From Fistularia commersonii (lineage: Eukaryota; Chordata; Actinopteri; Syngnathiformes; Fistulariidae): DNA of 64,000 nt. Below are positions 49,365 through 60,150 of the stretch, piece by piece (the stretch's first letter is position 1; each line of letters starts with the position of its first letter). The stretch spans positions 13,478,501 to 13,542,500 of the forward strand of contig JBBMNZ010000015.1 in NCBI GenBank assembly GCA_037954325.1. Direction: 5' to 3'. The notes beneath the pieces were generated by a model. The model was not told where the DNA came from, did not search any database, and was given only the letters and a program-made list of their open reading frames with translations. Position numbers and translations under genes: made by a program.

Positions 49365-49436
49365 GATCAGAGTTGGACGGAGGAGGCTGATTTGCTGTGG
49401 TGACTCCTGAAGGGAAGAGCCGAAAGGAGAAGAAAC
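49365..49436 (+). mobile_element. Extreme 3' tail of an RTE-type LINE
   Basis: GGAGGAGGCTGATTTGCTGT and GGTGACTCCTGAAGGGAAGAG followed by CCGAAAGGAGAAGAA is the same 3' terminus as at 2940-2986 and, reversed, at 9722-9760 and 53480-53530. Only about 70 bp remain, embedded in AT trinucleotide repeats that may have grown from its A-rich tail. Confidence 0.65.
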
Positions 49437-52142
49437 AACTATTACTATTATTATTATCATTATTATTATTCCCTATACTGTACATGGAAGTTGTTTCAGC
49501 CTGTAGGTTTATGCTTCATTTTTGAAAAATACAAGAGACGAGATGTGTTAGTCTCATGCCTTTTACAACGGACGAAAAAATTATAAAATACAATACAATG
49601 AAATAAAATAAAATGATAAATTATCATTATCATTGCAGGTGTTGCAATTAATATTATCTAATAATAATAATAATAATAATGCTAATGATGGAAAAAAAGG
49701 AGCATAAGCCAACAGGCTGAAACAATTTCCATGCATAAGGTCAGTCAAGTGTGAGTCTACAGTGTAGAGTAACTATTTTAAATGTAAGGATTGAAACATT
49801 GAAACTTTATATTTAAATAAAATGACTGGAACAATGGGCAGGGATTTCATTCTGAGTCGAGGATATTTAATGCTGTCCATGTAAATGGATATGAGCGCAA
49901 AAATCACTGAGGGATGAATTTGAAAAAAAAAAAAAAGCTTTTTACTGTGTTCAAGGAAAAAAAAAGATGTATTACTAAATAAATTAGGGGGGGAAATGTG
50001 GTGAGATTCAGCGGCGGAAAAATGGGATAGGAATTAAAAATGTGTATGTTCTCTTGTCAATTGCAAATATTGGAAATATGCAAAATGTTTGGATGGAAAC
50101 CTAATTTCTGTACTACAACAGGCCAAAAACACAGGAGTTTGAAGCCATTGGTGGCTGTTTCATTTATATATTTTCTATTATTTTCTTTTCATTGGGGATT
50201 TTTTTAAGTGGCTGTTTCTTATCTGCAACGACAACGCTTTGGAATGCTAATGCGTAGTAATTTTTTTTTTTTTGGCAAGAAATAGAAAAAATGTCGATGA
50301 ATATCCCGAAACGAAGTTGATCCCGCCTCCTAGGTATTACTGTTAAACCGACCAAGCACAAAGGGAAACCCCATTATTCCCTTTTCCTCTATTGGGGGTT
50401 CAGCTCCAGGTTTTGCAGTTGTTTACTGATTATACTTTGAACAGCTTGTTAGCGTGGTGGTCGCGCCTTCCCTTTGAATGAGAACGTGTTGTAAGACGTT
50501 CTGCGGGGAACCGCGGGAGGGGCGGAACAATCGCAGCGGAGACGAGACAATGCCAGGTGCAGGGGTTCAAGTTTACCTCATGCTAATTTGATTTCATGAA
50601 GTGATAATTAACAAGAAGAATTACAAGCCACCATTGTTTTTCATCCTTATAATCCTTGATGTTGGAATAAAATCAAGTGAGCTATTATTTATGGAGGAAC
50701 CTGCGTAACTAGGTTCTAAACAAATGTTGGTTTGGGCGGAGGGTGCATCTTGAATCAGACCACTTCAATTTTATTTTTGGTTTTTCTTTTTCAAATTAAA
50801 TTCTAAACCAGCAAACAAAACCTTGGATGGCGAACAGTTCTCATTTATTCAATACTTGAACTCGAGTACCATTTAAATGTCTTTGAGCCCCTCGAAAACT
50901 ACTGGACGGAAACGGCAACTCCGCCGTCGGTGGAGCGTGATTGTAAATTGGGTTTCATGAGGTGTTTATGCTGGATGACAAGTGAATACATGAAATTACA
51001 TTATTAATTCCTCTCTTTTGATATCTAGTGTTTTGTTTGTCTCCTATTCATATCCCCTCTTTTTCCTTTGTTTTCCTCTATTTGCACGCGTGCAATGTTC
51101 AGATACGGCCGATATGCAGTCACACCAACTGTTTACATCCTTGTGCCTCTACAACACTTCGACCGTATGGGTCAAACTCTGCTGCGATAGAAATACCCAA
51201 GACAGTTGTTTGATATTTAGGAGAGTCGGGGGTATAGATTATTCCGCTATTTTATCAGAATTTATCATAGCTTTCCTCCAAAAGAGGACATGGGTGCCTC
51301 GGATGACTCCGTGCAAACGGGGTAAATGTATACACGAGGATGCCTCATTGTTTCAGAGCACTGCATTGTTATTTTGAATAATATTATTTTTTTATGGTAG
51401 TTAACATAATAATGAAGTCTGAACTTAATTGCAGTAATATTCAAATGTAGAAAAGAACACATGTATTCTTGTTAGCATAATTGCCTCCGCACGCAGGAAG
51501 TGCTCCAATTATTTCTCCGACTGGAACTGCATACATAACTGTGACAGTTGTAACTGCGAGCGGAAAAACAAACCTCCCTCAAATCTGTCTGAGGAAGATG
51601 GCATCACAAGTTGGTTGACCTCTTAAAGAAATCCGAACCCACCGTGCCACTCTGTCGATTTGCATGTTTAACTGAGCGCTCATGACTGACCGCTGTGAAA
51701 AATATGTGACTCATTCCTAATTATTTTTGAAAATAACATTATTAACTTAACAACAGTTTTCTAGAAAAATCCACTGTACAATTTGATAATAAATGAATAA
51801 ATAAACGCAAATAAAATTAAATAAAAACATCATAAATTGTGGTGTGAGTGGGAATGCTGAGCTTAGAAATATGAAAATAATGATAATAATTATTAGTAGT
51901 AGTAGTAGTAGTACAATATTTATTAATCTTTGTTGCTTTTATGATTCTTATATTTATTATTGCATTTATCATTATTGTCTTGTAATATTATTATTTGAAA
52001 TATTATTTTGATTTTGTTTTCATAATACCTCTTGATTGCAGTCAAGAAATGATGGTGCCGCATTTAATTCAGTCAGAATTTATCCAAACGTAATAATGAC
52101 CGTAATAATTTAATAATAACTTAAAAACAACACTGGCAATGA
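49437..52142. other. Gene-free DNA, AT trinucleotides then repeat-poor
   Basis: ATT/AAT runs at 49437-49470 and 49655-49682; A-runs at 49923-49936; T-run at 50260-50274. 50560-50720 and 51470-51720 look like candidate conserved non-coding DNA. TAG run near 51892-51913. No gene seen. Confidence 0.45.
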
Positions 52143-52150
52143 TTACGGAT

Positions 52151-52181
<31 letters not shown>

Positions 52182-52415
52182 TAATAATAATAATAATATA
52201 ATACCACTACTACTACTACTACTACTACTCCTACTACTACTAATAATAATGATAATGATAATAATGATAATACCACTACTACCACTACTACTACTACTAC
52301 TAATGATAATAATATTAATAATAATTATAATAATAATTATTATTATAATGATAACAATGATAATAATAATAATATACTTCATTTTTATCATCATTACTAT
52401 TATTAATAATATCAT
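52143..52415. repeat. AAT/CTA trinucleotide microsatellite
   Basis: Alternating ATA, TAC and CTA runs; the 90-codon I/S/L-only frame across it is translated repeat. Confidence 0.95.
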
Positions 52416-53459
52416 TATTTACCAGACTCTGAGGCCATTATAGTCAAAAATCAATGCATATTTGCATATTGTAATCAGAGTTGATCCAAGAAGGAGCCAC
52501 ACAAACGCATCTGTGCATCAGTGCCAACAGAAACGGAGAGAGTTGGAATCAGCTAGCAGAATATCAGCGATCTCTCCCTCGGTTTGGGTTTCTAATAAGC
52601 ATTAACCCCCCCATCCTTCCCCCTCGAGCCCGATGCCACGCGGCGCCGCTGCCAGCTCTCTGTCCAAACACATCCATCATGTCACAGACCGACGCACAGA
52701 ACCCAAATCAAAGGTAGAAGGAGTGCCAAAATCTTCTACTCAAGTAAATGTGTTAGTAGTTTGACAAACTTTTACTTTAGTAGGAGTGAAATTATGGGAA
52801 AAATGTAGCACATTTGAAAAGTGACTAAGTTACAAGATCATATCTGAACACCTTTACAATGTGAAGTGTAGCTACTTAACGTGGGAGAGATAAGAAAAGT
52901 AATTTGAATGTCGCTTCGACTGAAACTGAGTGAATCGAGGCAAAAACTTTAATTTGTTGAACCCCATTTCATGACCGCTTTCAGTACGAGTCAGCACGTT
53001 CCTCTTAACATCAGGCATCTTGGAGTTCTCACATTGCACGATCATAATGTGACATATCGTTTGCAGGGCTCAGATTGTTTCCTTGTCCTTTTGTTTATTT
53101 GGATTTAGCTCCTTTAGAGACGTGCGATTTAAAAAGTGGGTTAATTATTCAAATGCTTGCATGTCATAAAGTGCATAAACACAAATAGATGAAAAAATGC
53201 GGTCAGTCCACCGTTGGCCTTAAGCAGTCTTACATTTGTAAATCCAAGGGTTATTTTGAGTCATAAATTCTGAATTTATTGTTTAAGGTTACAACAGAGG
53301 CAGCGGGGCCAACTTGAATAAGATTGAAATAAAGAATTTTAAATAGAATCTCGAGGCGACAACGCACTTTATTTTCCTCTTGAGACCAAAAGCTTTTGGA
53401 CGGCGTTTACTGCAACCGGGTGACCTTTGCTGGCTCCTTCCTTTTTATACAAGTAATGA
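52416..53459. other. Gene-free unique DNA
   Basis: A POU octamer ATTTGCAT lies at 52460-52467 beside ATGCATAT. 52440-52720 is repeat-poor. No coding homology. Confidence 0.45.
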
Positions 53460-54585
53460 GTACTTTGAGCAAGTCGTCGTCTTCTTTTCCTTTCGGCTTT
53501 TCCCTTCAGGGGTCAATGCAGCAAATCAACCTTCTCCATCTAACCCTATTCTCTGTATCCTCCTCTCCCACACCAACTACCTTCATATCCTCTCACTGCA
53601 TCCATAAATCTTCTCTCTGGTCTTCCTCTAGACCTCCTGCCTGGCAGCTCCAATTCCAGCATCCGTCTACCAAAATATTCACTATACCTCCGCTGTACAA
53701 CCATCTCAGTTTGGCTTCTCTGACTTTCTCTCCAAAACATCTAACGTGTCGTTCCTCTGATGGACTCATTCCTGTTCCTCCCAAAGAGAACCTGGCTTGT
53801 GAAAATAAATTATAAGTATTTAATTAAGTGTATTTTATTTGTGTTAGTTCCTTTTTCTTTATGTTAGTTCTAAATTGAAAGATTATTGTGATCTTAAAAT
53901 ATTAAAATAAAATTAAATGTATTATTTTTCAACGCGCAAAATAAAAGTCACCCTCGCGGAAGCCGGTATTGCCCCTATTTGTAGATGCTGCGTGCAGAAG
54001 TTCCATTAACCAGGCAAATTAAATATATATGAAGGTATTTTGCAAATTTTTATTGTTTACTGACACAGTGATTTTTTCCCAATTTATTTTCAAAATTCAG
54101 GTCAAGGCTCCGCTACACGCTTTGAAAGCCCAAAGCTCAAAATGTTCAAAATGTGTTCATTTCATAAACAAAATTAAATTTTCTCTGTAGCACCTCGTGG
54201 ATTTCATAAGCAACACACTACATATTTTTTTTATACAAAGTGTAAAGGTAATAAAAAACAAAATATACAGTGGTACCTTTATTTTAGATATCAAAAAGTG
54301 TTTTCTTTTCTGTGAAAACCGGGTCCAAATGGCTATTTGGGTGTTAAAGGTTGCTGACCCCTGTTAAACTGATTGTTGATCCTAAGAACTTGAAATCCTC
54401 CAACTTCTTGATCTCTACTTCCTGTAGCCTCATCGCTCCAACCGGATACTTTGTCTCGCTGAGACTAACCTCCATATTCCTCTCCTTTCCAGATCTTACC
54501 TCCACCTCTCTAGATTTTACTCAACCTGTTCCCTGCTCTTGCTACAGATCACAATGTCATCTGCAAACAGAGAACCTTGAATTAG
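53460..54585 (-). mobile_element. RTE-type LINE, 5' truncated and interrupted
   Basis: Minus strand. The 5' part (54585 down to 54363) holds the RT catalytic motif F-A-D-D-I-V-I-C-S (FADD codons at 54556-54567) and continues to F-K-F-L-G-S-T-I. The 3' part (53795 down to 53460) holds F-S-L-G-G, G-E-K-V-R-E-A-K-L-R-W, then G-R-R-M-L-E-L-E-L-P-G-R and R-R-F-M-D-A-V, ending in the GACCCCTGAAGGGAAAAGCC tail. Between them sits hAT sequence (53796-54362), and about 80 codons normally present between GSTI and FSLG are absent. The element is truncated just upstream of FADD. Frameshifts and stops make it inactive. Confidence 0.82.
53796..54362 (-). mobile_element. hAT-type element end inserted in the LINE
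   Basis: Read on the minus strand it begins CAGGGGTCAGCAACCTTTAA and continues with CCATTTGGACCCGGTTTTC, the known start of a fish hAT family; CAGGGGT is a typical hAT tip. The boundary at 54362 falls exactly where LINE homology stops. The opposite end near 53796 does not show a matching inverted repeat, so this is a partial or deleted copy. No transposase frame. Confidence 0.65.
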
Positions 54586-54895
54586 CACTGCCAAGAATAT
54601 GTGTGAATAGCATGGAAGAGGTGTGGATTACACATATTGATACAATCATAACAAAGGATAAGCGCGTCTGTTAACCTGGTCCTTGCGCTGATGCCTATAC
54701 ATCCCATCCACAGTTACTCGAATCCACTCTGACAGGAAGCAGTTCTGACCGATGTTTCCACAGACACACCCACACACACTCACACAGCCGAGTGTGAGCT
54801 GCTGAGCTGTAGAAACATAAAAGTAAGTAGATAATTGCTACTCTCGTTCATAAATTCACTCCATGTCTTACATGATAATGGCACACGAAGTGGTG
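54586..54895. other. Gene-free unique DNA
   Basis: Short stretch with a CACACAC tract near 54764-54785; nothing else recognised. Confidence 0.5.
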
Positions 54896-54942
54896 AAAAA
54901 AAAAATAAAAAAAATAAAATATATATATATATATATATATAT
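54896..54942. repeat. A-run/TA microsatellite
   Basis: A-rich stretch merging into a TA run of about eleven units. Confidence 0.95.
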
Positions 54943-55034
54943 TTAAAAGAATGTTTTTTTTTCCCCTTTTTTCATCTTAAGTGGCGTTTTGCAATCCAAA
55001 CAGTGTCTGTGCTGTCTGCGCGTGTATGTGTGTG

Positions 55035-55036
<2 letters not shown>

Positions 55037-55077
<41 letters not shown>
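55037..55077. repeat. GT microsatellite
   Basis: About 20 uninterrupted GT units; A-rich run follows at 55101-55120. Confidence 0.95.
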
Positions 55078-55080
<3 letters not shown>

Positions 55081-55120
55081 CAAGTAGTTTATTATCGGAA
55101 GAAAAAAAAGAAAAAAAAAA

Positions 55121-57148
55121 ACACAACACAGAAATCACCCACTGACTGGCCTCTGACTTGAAAGTTTGCCCACTTGCGATTGAACACGCCTTAATGCTGG
55201 ATCTGAGACGGCCGTGCAAGTGCAGTGAAAATACGGCTGCTTTGATTCAGGGCGAATACAGCTAATTCCACATTTCTAATGACGATCGGCTTCTCCTGTA
55301 TACTGTATATACATATTTCTTCTCTCTTTAATTCTACATTTTTAGACACATGCACAATAAAACTTGTGCACCGGGGTGTTTTTGTGTTGACAGCTATAGA
55401 AGCACAGCAGGAGAAAAGTATAAGAATGGCTCCGGTCTAGTCAAGCCCACAGTCACCTGGCAGTTTTCAAATGCACTGTTGGTGCTTTGAAAGATGTAGG
55501 AGGTTGAGCAACACTCAAAATAAATGGAAATGAGAAGAACGGAGCGGCATACTAATCAGTGTTCCGTGTGTCTCGGCGGTGCGGATAAATGTTCAACAAA
55601 GTTCCGCGCAAAGTTAGAAAAAAGCACTGGGAGCATGGAGTAATATTTATATCAGAGGGTGAACAAACAAAAGGGGACAAAGTTGATTGGTTTTTAAAGC
55701 GAACTCACTTTGAGGCGAAAGAAGCGGCAGCTTGTGGAATAAAATGTGGAGTGAATAATGAAAATAATCTAACGGGCTGCTAATTACTCTCACGGGATGA
55801 CGCAAGGATTGCGGATGCTCGTTTTCATTACAGATATTTGTTTCGGGGTGGGGTGGGGTCGGGGGGATGACGTTAAAAAAAAAAAGAATCACTGATCATC
55901 TTAATTCGAGGAAATATGAAGTGCACCATCTTGAGCATGAGTGCCTAATAAATGTGCTTGACTTATAAATTGTCCTTGCTAAGATCCCTGTAATACCCTC
56001 ATATCCAGCCCTCGTGATGCAGCCATTATTTGGAGCAATCCAGCATAAAAGTAAAGGTCTGGTACTTTCAGACAGTCCATTGCCCATTCGCTATTTAAGA
56101 CGCTGTCAAGACAAACAGTATTTTACTCAATTTGAGCGCTCTGACACTAATATGTATTTTAATCTCATCTGAAAAATCTTTTGAATCGTTTCTTTGCATC
56201 TGAATTCAAGTTGATTTATTGAAAGAGCTTTTCAGAGTCTCAACACAACCAAATTCGAGACTATGATCTGTTTATTTGGTGATCTTTTTTTATTGTTTTT
56301 CTTTTGCCAGCCTGTGGCCTAACGTACTTATTAGCATGCCGTTCCCGCATCTAAATGAAGTCACTATTTTCCTCTTCATTTCCATTTCCCTCCCTGTCTT
56401 GCAATTATTCTCTTACCATTTGACTGTGGTGTAAATTGGTCTGTGGATTTTGAAAATGCAATGGAAAACACAAAACAACTCGACTTGCAAATCTTAATAC
56501 GGGAAATCAGAGCCGCGATTCTTTGTCTTAAATGTCTTTTCAATGTTGCGCTTTCACTTTTCAGAGGAGATCTGGACATTTGAATATGAATGGCAAATCC
56601 CTGCCTGTTAAGTGTTGCAACAACCTCTGCACTGAGGCTCATTAGCAAACAAGCGGCATAATCAGAGATAATTAACAATACACAGCAGTTTCTCTCCAAG
56701 AGATAAATTCTAAGACAAATTAATTTTACTGAAATCTTCTGCAAAGAGACATTAAAACATCAAGATGAAACTTTTATTGTTTGTTTTTACCAAAGAAAGT
56801 GCTTCTTTGGCTGTAGCTCTTCTTATGTGGCTGTATGCTTGTACCTGAACCCACCAAAAAAGGTCATTAATTCATGAAGAAAACTTTGAGCGTTGGCTCA
56901 TGAATGGAAAAGGGTTTGCGTATTTTTGTCTTATACATGTGAACTTCCCAAAATAACCTGCGAATCATCCAGTTTGAAAAGGATACTTGTGTAAGAGTTA
57001 CAATTTAATAACAACCTGTAATGATTTTTATCTTGAAATTTTTTAGCAGTGGCTATGAATGGGTGATAGTTATAATATATATTTATGGAACACTTTCCAT
57101 TAGAGTGCCGTACAAATGAGAATTGATAAGTGTAGGACGCAAAAGAAA
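55121..57148. other. Gene-free repeat-poor DNA
   Basis: 56370-56760 is a balanced, microsatellite-free island with several TTAATT cores; a 122-codon minus-strand frame over it has no recognisable domain. 55560-55800 and 55890-56120 are also repeat-poor. No gene seen. Confidence 0.45.
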
Positions 57149-57240
57149 TTAACCCTCATATTATGTTAAGGGTCAATTAGACCCATTTCACCCATTGACC
57201 CAATGGGTCAAATTGACCCTTAACATAATATGAGGGTTGA
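57149..57240. mobile_element. TTAA-type hairpin miniature element
   Basis: The 28-bp arms at 57151-57178 (from AACCCTCATATTATGTTAAG) and 57211-57238 are perfect reverse complements, and the loop itself contains a second palindrome around TTGACCCAATGGGTCAA. The left edge is TTAA (57149-57152) and the right edge TTGA (57237-57240), one base from the TTAA target site of piggyBac-type elements. It shares the CCCT tip and a GGGTCAA core with the element at 38548-38806. Transcription would give a very stable hairpin. Confidence 0.7.
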
Positions 57241-57579
57241 GAAAATGTTACTTATTGCATGTTTTTGGACTGAAACCGGAGAAGCTGACATGAGGAGCAC
57301 ATGAAGACCCCCCCGTTGGGTTTGAACCAAAGACCTTCTTGCTGCCGTCCACTTCGCCACCCAAGACCAAACACAAAAAAGAAGGAAAAGCGGTCGCAAA
57401 CAAGTGGTTCATAAACTTGTTTTCACATCAACATTAAGCAGGCTTTCCACAAAGTTGGTGCACCACAAGAAAGGCTCCCCTCCCTAAAAAAGTCAGTTTT
57501 CGGACCCTGGGGAGACACACGTAATATACCTCCATGCACGTGTGACTTCACCAAGTCAGGTGAAAATCAATTGACTTTT
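57241..57579. other. Gene-free unique DNA
   Basis: No recognisable feature; one short C-run near 57310-57314. Confidence 0.5.
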
Positions 57580-58636
57580 TTTTAGAGGTGAAGGGCAACA
57601 CGTCTAAATTTGCTTTCACCGGCACTGGAGTGACGTGGCCAAAAATGCTCATTCAAGCTGCTGCAGTCTGAACAGTTTGCAGGTGTTGGATGATCTTCTT
57701 TTGCAACCTCGATAAAAGGGTATTACAACAAATCGATCGCAATGTCACACTAGTGTTCATAAACAAGACGGGTCTGATCTTATCGATGTTTATAAGATGA
57801 AAGAAGGCGACCTCTTGAACAGTAAGTGGGAAGGAAAGCATCTGTCCTAGAAAACTCCACGGTTCTAAGTCAGTCACTGCGCTGAACGACGTCGTCGTCC
57901 GAGGACGGAGTGAAATCGTCATAAAAAAAGACTCGACCTTGCTGGTCCAGTGATTATCATTATCTTCTTGGCGGAGTCTGTGTATCCAAATCCTTCATGT
58001 TTAATAGCGTGTACAGCTGCAGAACATCTGCATAGCGGTGAAAGTCGATTTGAAATGAACGCAGGATCTGATCCGGTGATGCAATTCATAACGTAAACAG
58101 AAGCGAATCCGGAGCAGAACCCTCCGGAACCCCGTTCCTCGCAGAGCAGGAGGGCATGGTTAAACAGAACACGATGAGATCTCACAGATAGACATGAATT
58201 AAACTGCTTAACTGAAATGCCAAAAAAGTTCTCCAGCCCATCCGACAATACAGGACTGTCTCAGAAAATTAGAATATTGTGATAAAGTTCTTTATCTTCT
58301 GTAATGCAATTAAGAAAAAAACAAAAATGACTTTTTCATCATATTCTAAGTACGAGTTTAAATAATAACCCAACCTGTTGAAAAATTTGCTGCGACATCC
58401 TAGGCTTCTCGAATACCAATCCTAATTTATTAATATCACGTTTGAAAGGGTATTAAGGGTATTAAGAAAGAGCCACAGTTCTGACATACACATATTCAGC
58501 GTTTATGGCATGACACATCAATGTGATCGAGACAAAAGTCAAATGAAGGTCTCTTCAAAAGTGTGTAAATAATGTGTGTTAAAGTACATAAAAAAAAGGA
58601 AAAAAAAAAACTATATATTCAGGTGTTCAATTGTCC

Positions 58637-58673
<37 letters not shown>

Positions 58674-59065
58674 TACACACAAAATATATAGGACTGTCTC
58701 AAAATTAGAATATTGTGATAAAGTTCTTTATGTTCTGTAATGCAATAAAAAAAAACAAAAATACTATTTCATGATATCCTAATATTTTGAGATAGGATTT
58801 TTGAGATTTATTTAAGATATAAGCCATAATCAGCAACATTAAAATAATAAAAGGCTTGCAATATTTCAGTTGATTTGTAATGAATCCTGAATGTACGACA
58901 TTTTTGTTTTTGTAATTGCATTATAGAAGATAAAGAACTTTATGACAATATTCTAATTTTCTGAGACAGTCCTGTATGTATTAGTCCAAAGTATCAGAAG
59001 GTCCAACAGTGATGTGTCATTCACAACCTATTCAATGGCTGCTTATGTTTAGAAATCGGTAAGAA
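57580..59065 (-). mobile_element. L2/CR1-type LINE reverse-transcriptase fragment, split
   Basis: Minus strand, in two parts around a Tc1-like insertion at 58251-58974. Upstream part (about 59065 to 58977): A-A-I-E..V-N-D-x-S-L-L-D-L-L, in place of the usual AAFDTVDH..LL RT motif A. Downstream part (58250 to 57580): G-I-S-V-K-Q-F-N-S-C-L-S-V-R-S-H-R-V, then out of frame N-G-V-P-E-G-S in place of GVPQGS, F-H-R-Y-A-D-V at 58023-58046 in place of YADD, A-F-F-H-L-I-N-I-D-K-I-R-P, then L-L-S-R-L-Q-K-K-I-I-Q-H-L-Q-T-V-Q-T-A-A-A and G-H-V-T-P-V. The order is diagnostic of L2/CR1/Rex-like non-LTR elements. The second catalytic Asp is Val, and frameshifts are present, so it is dead. Confidence 0.8.
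58251..58974. mobile_element. Non-autonomous Tc1-like element inserted in the LINE
   Basis: Flanked by TA (58249-58250 and 58975-58976). Both tips read CAGGACTGTCTCAGAAAATT inwards, with inverted repeats of about 80 bp. A second copy of the left tip (GGACTGTCTCAAAATTAG, missing the first CA) starts at 58691 after another TA, so the right-hand 284 bp forms a shorter element by itself. An A-run and TA microsatellite (58640-58676) lie just before it. No transposase frame. This terminus is common among fish Tc1/mariner elements. Confidence 0.8.
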
Positions 59066-59879
59066 CATGGGATCTTCATGGGATCTCGCCACCACCTCTC
59101 ACTATCTCCTGACTTGCAGCTCGACATCCAATCATAATCTCCCCTCGTATCAATATCTCTGAATGCTAAACTTTGCCTCAATGTGACTTCATGGCAACTT
59201 TTTTTTCTTTGCTTTGATTTATAAAAATGGTACCTGGATACGCGCTTCCTAGAAACTCAACCAGGCTGAGAACTGCCAAATGTCGATCCGACTACGAGAC
59301 GTAGGCTTGATCCAGACTGATTTCGCAGCTAATCTATATGAATGTTAACGTACAAGCTGTCAACACCGTCATGCTTCACCTCATATAAAGTGAGCAGCAC
59401 CTGTTTGGCTGCACGTGATGAATATAATGCATTGTCTTTGCGAAAAAGCAAGGTAAAACGCATCAAGGCTTCCAGTCTGGTTGCTTTAAATATCACGGCT
59501 AATCCATTTATTATTTAGACTTAAAAGTCAAGATGTGCACGACTTTTTCAGAACTAACTTTTTCAGAACTAACTGCAGTTTTCTTGTCTATAGAATCAAA
59601 ACCACATGTTTCATGATTTGTCCCCCCTTTGCAAATAGGACTGTAATATAAAGGGCTGAAATACATAATCATTGATTCTTTTTTTTTCTTTTTAACATTG
59701 CAGCTGCTATTTTATCACATGCTTTGAACACAGAGGCTTAAAAAATGATGCGGCTAATTTTTGGATTTTTTGGGGCTACCAGGTCTCATGCCACCCAAAT
59801 ATTTAGTCTCATCACATCGGATCAATTAAATCATTCTGAAATTCTGAGGGCTACAGATAATGGATGGATGGAAAAACTT
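59066..59879. other. Gene-free unique DNA
   Basis: Near 59850-59876 the phrase GGCTACAGATAATGGATGGATGG is the terminal tail of a fish SINE/L2 repeat; its body upstream is not recognisable. No gene seen. Confidence 0.45.
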
Positions 59880-60150
59880 ATCCTTGTCTTATTCATCATT
59901 AATCTTTTTCATTGGCCGTATTAGGCTAATAAGCAGTTCTAGTACGTATTTGTGAACGTTACTGTTATGTATCAGTACTGTAATTTAAAAAAATGTTTCT
60001 GCGTCAATCTCTCAAGTTACAACGTGGACACCTGTGACTTATAGACAACTTTGGTCTATATACTGAACGTACATACGTATTTATTTCTTTATTTTTAGCC
60101 AATGTGGCTTACAGTCAGGTGCGCTCAATAGCCCAGAAATTACGGTTATT
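59880..60150 (-). mobile_element. Fish interspersed repeat starting CCGTAATTTC
   Basis: On the minus strand it begins ACCGTAATTTCTGGGCTATT, then GCGCACCTGACTGTAAGCC, then CTATAAGTCACAGGTGTCCA and CGTTGTAACTTGAGAG. This matches in order a common fish repeat that reads (from memory) CCGTAATTTCCGGACTATAAGCCGC...AGGTGTCTACGTTGTAACATGAG. I cannot name the family or locate its far end with confidence. Confidence 0.6.

Noticed and set aside
52143..52415. Isoleucine/serine/leucine-only frame resembling a membrane protein
   Set aside because: Pure trinucleotide repeat translation.
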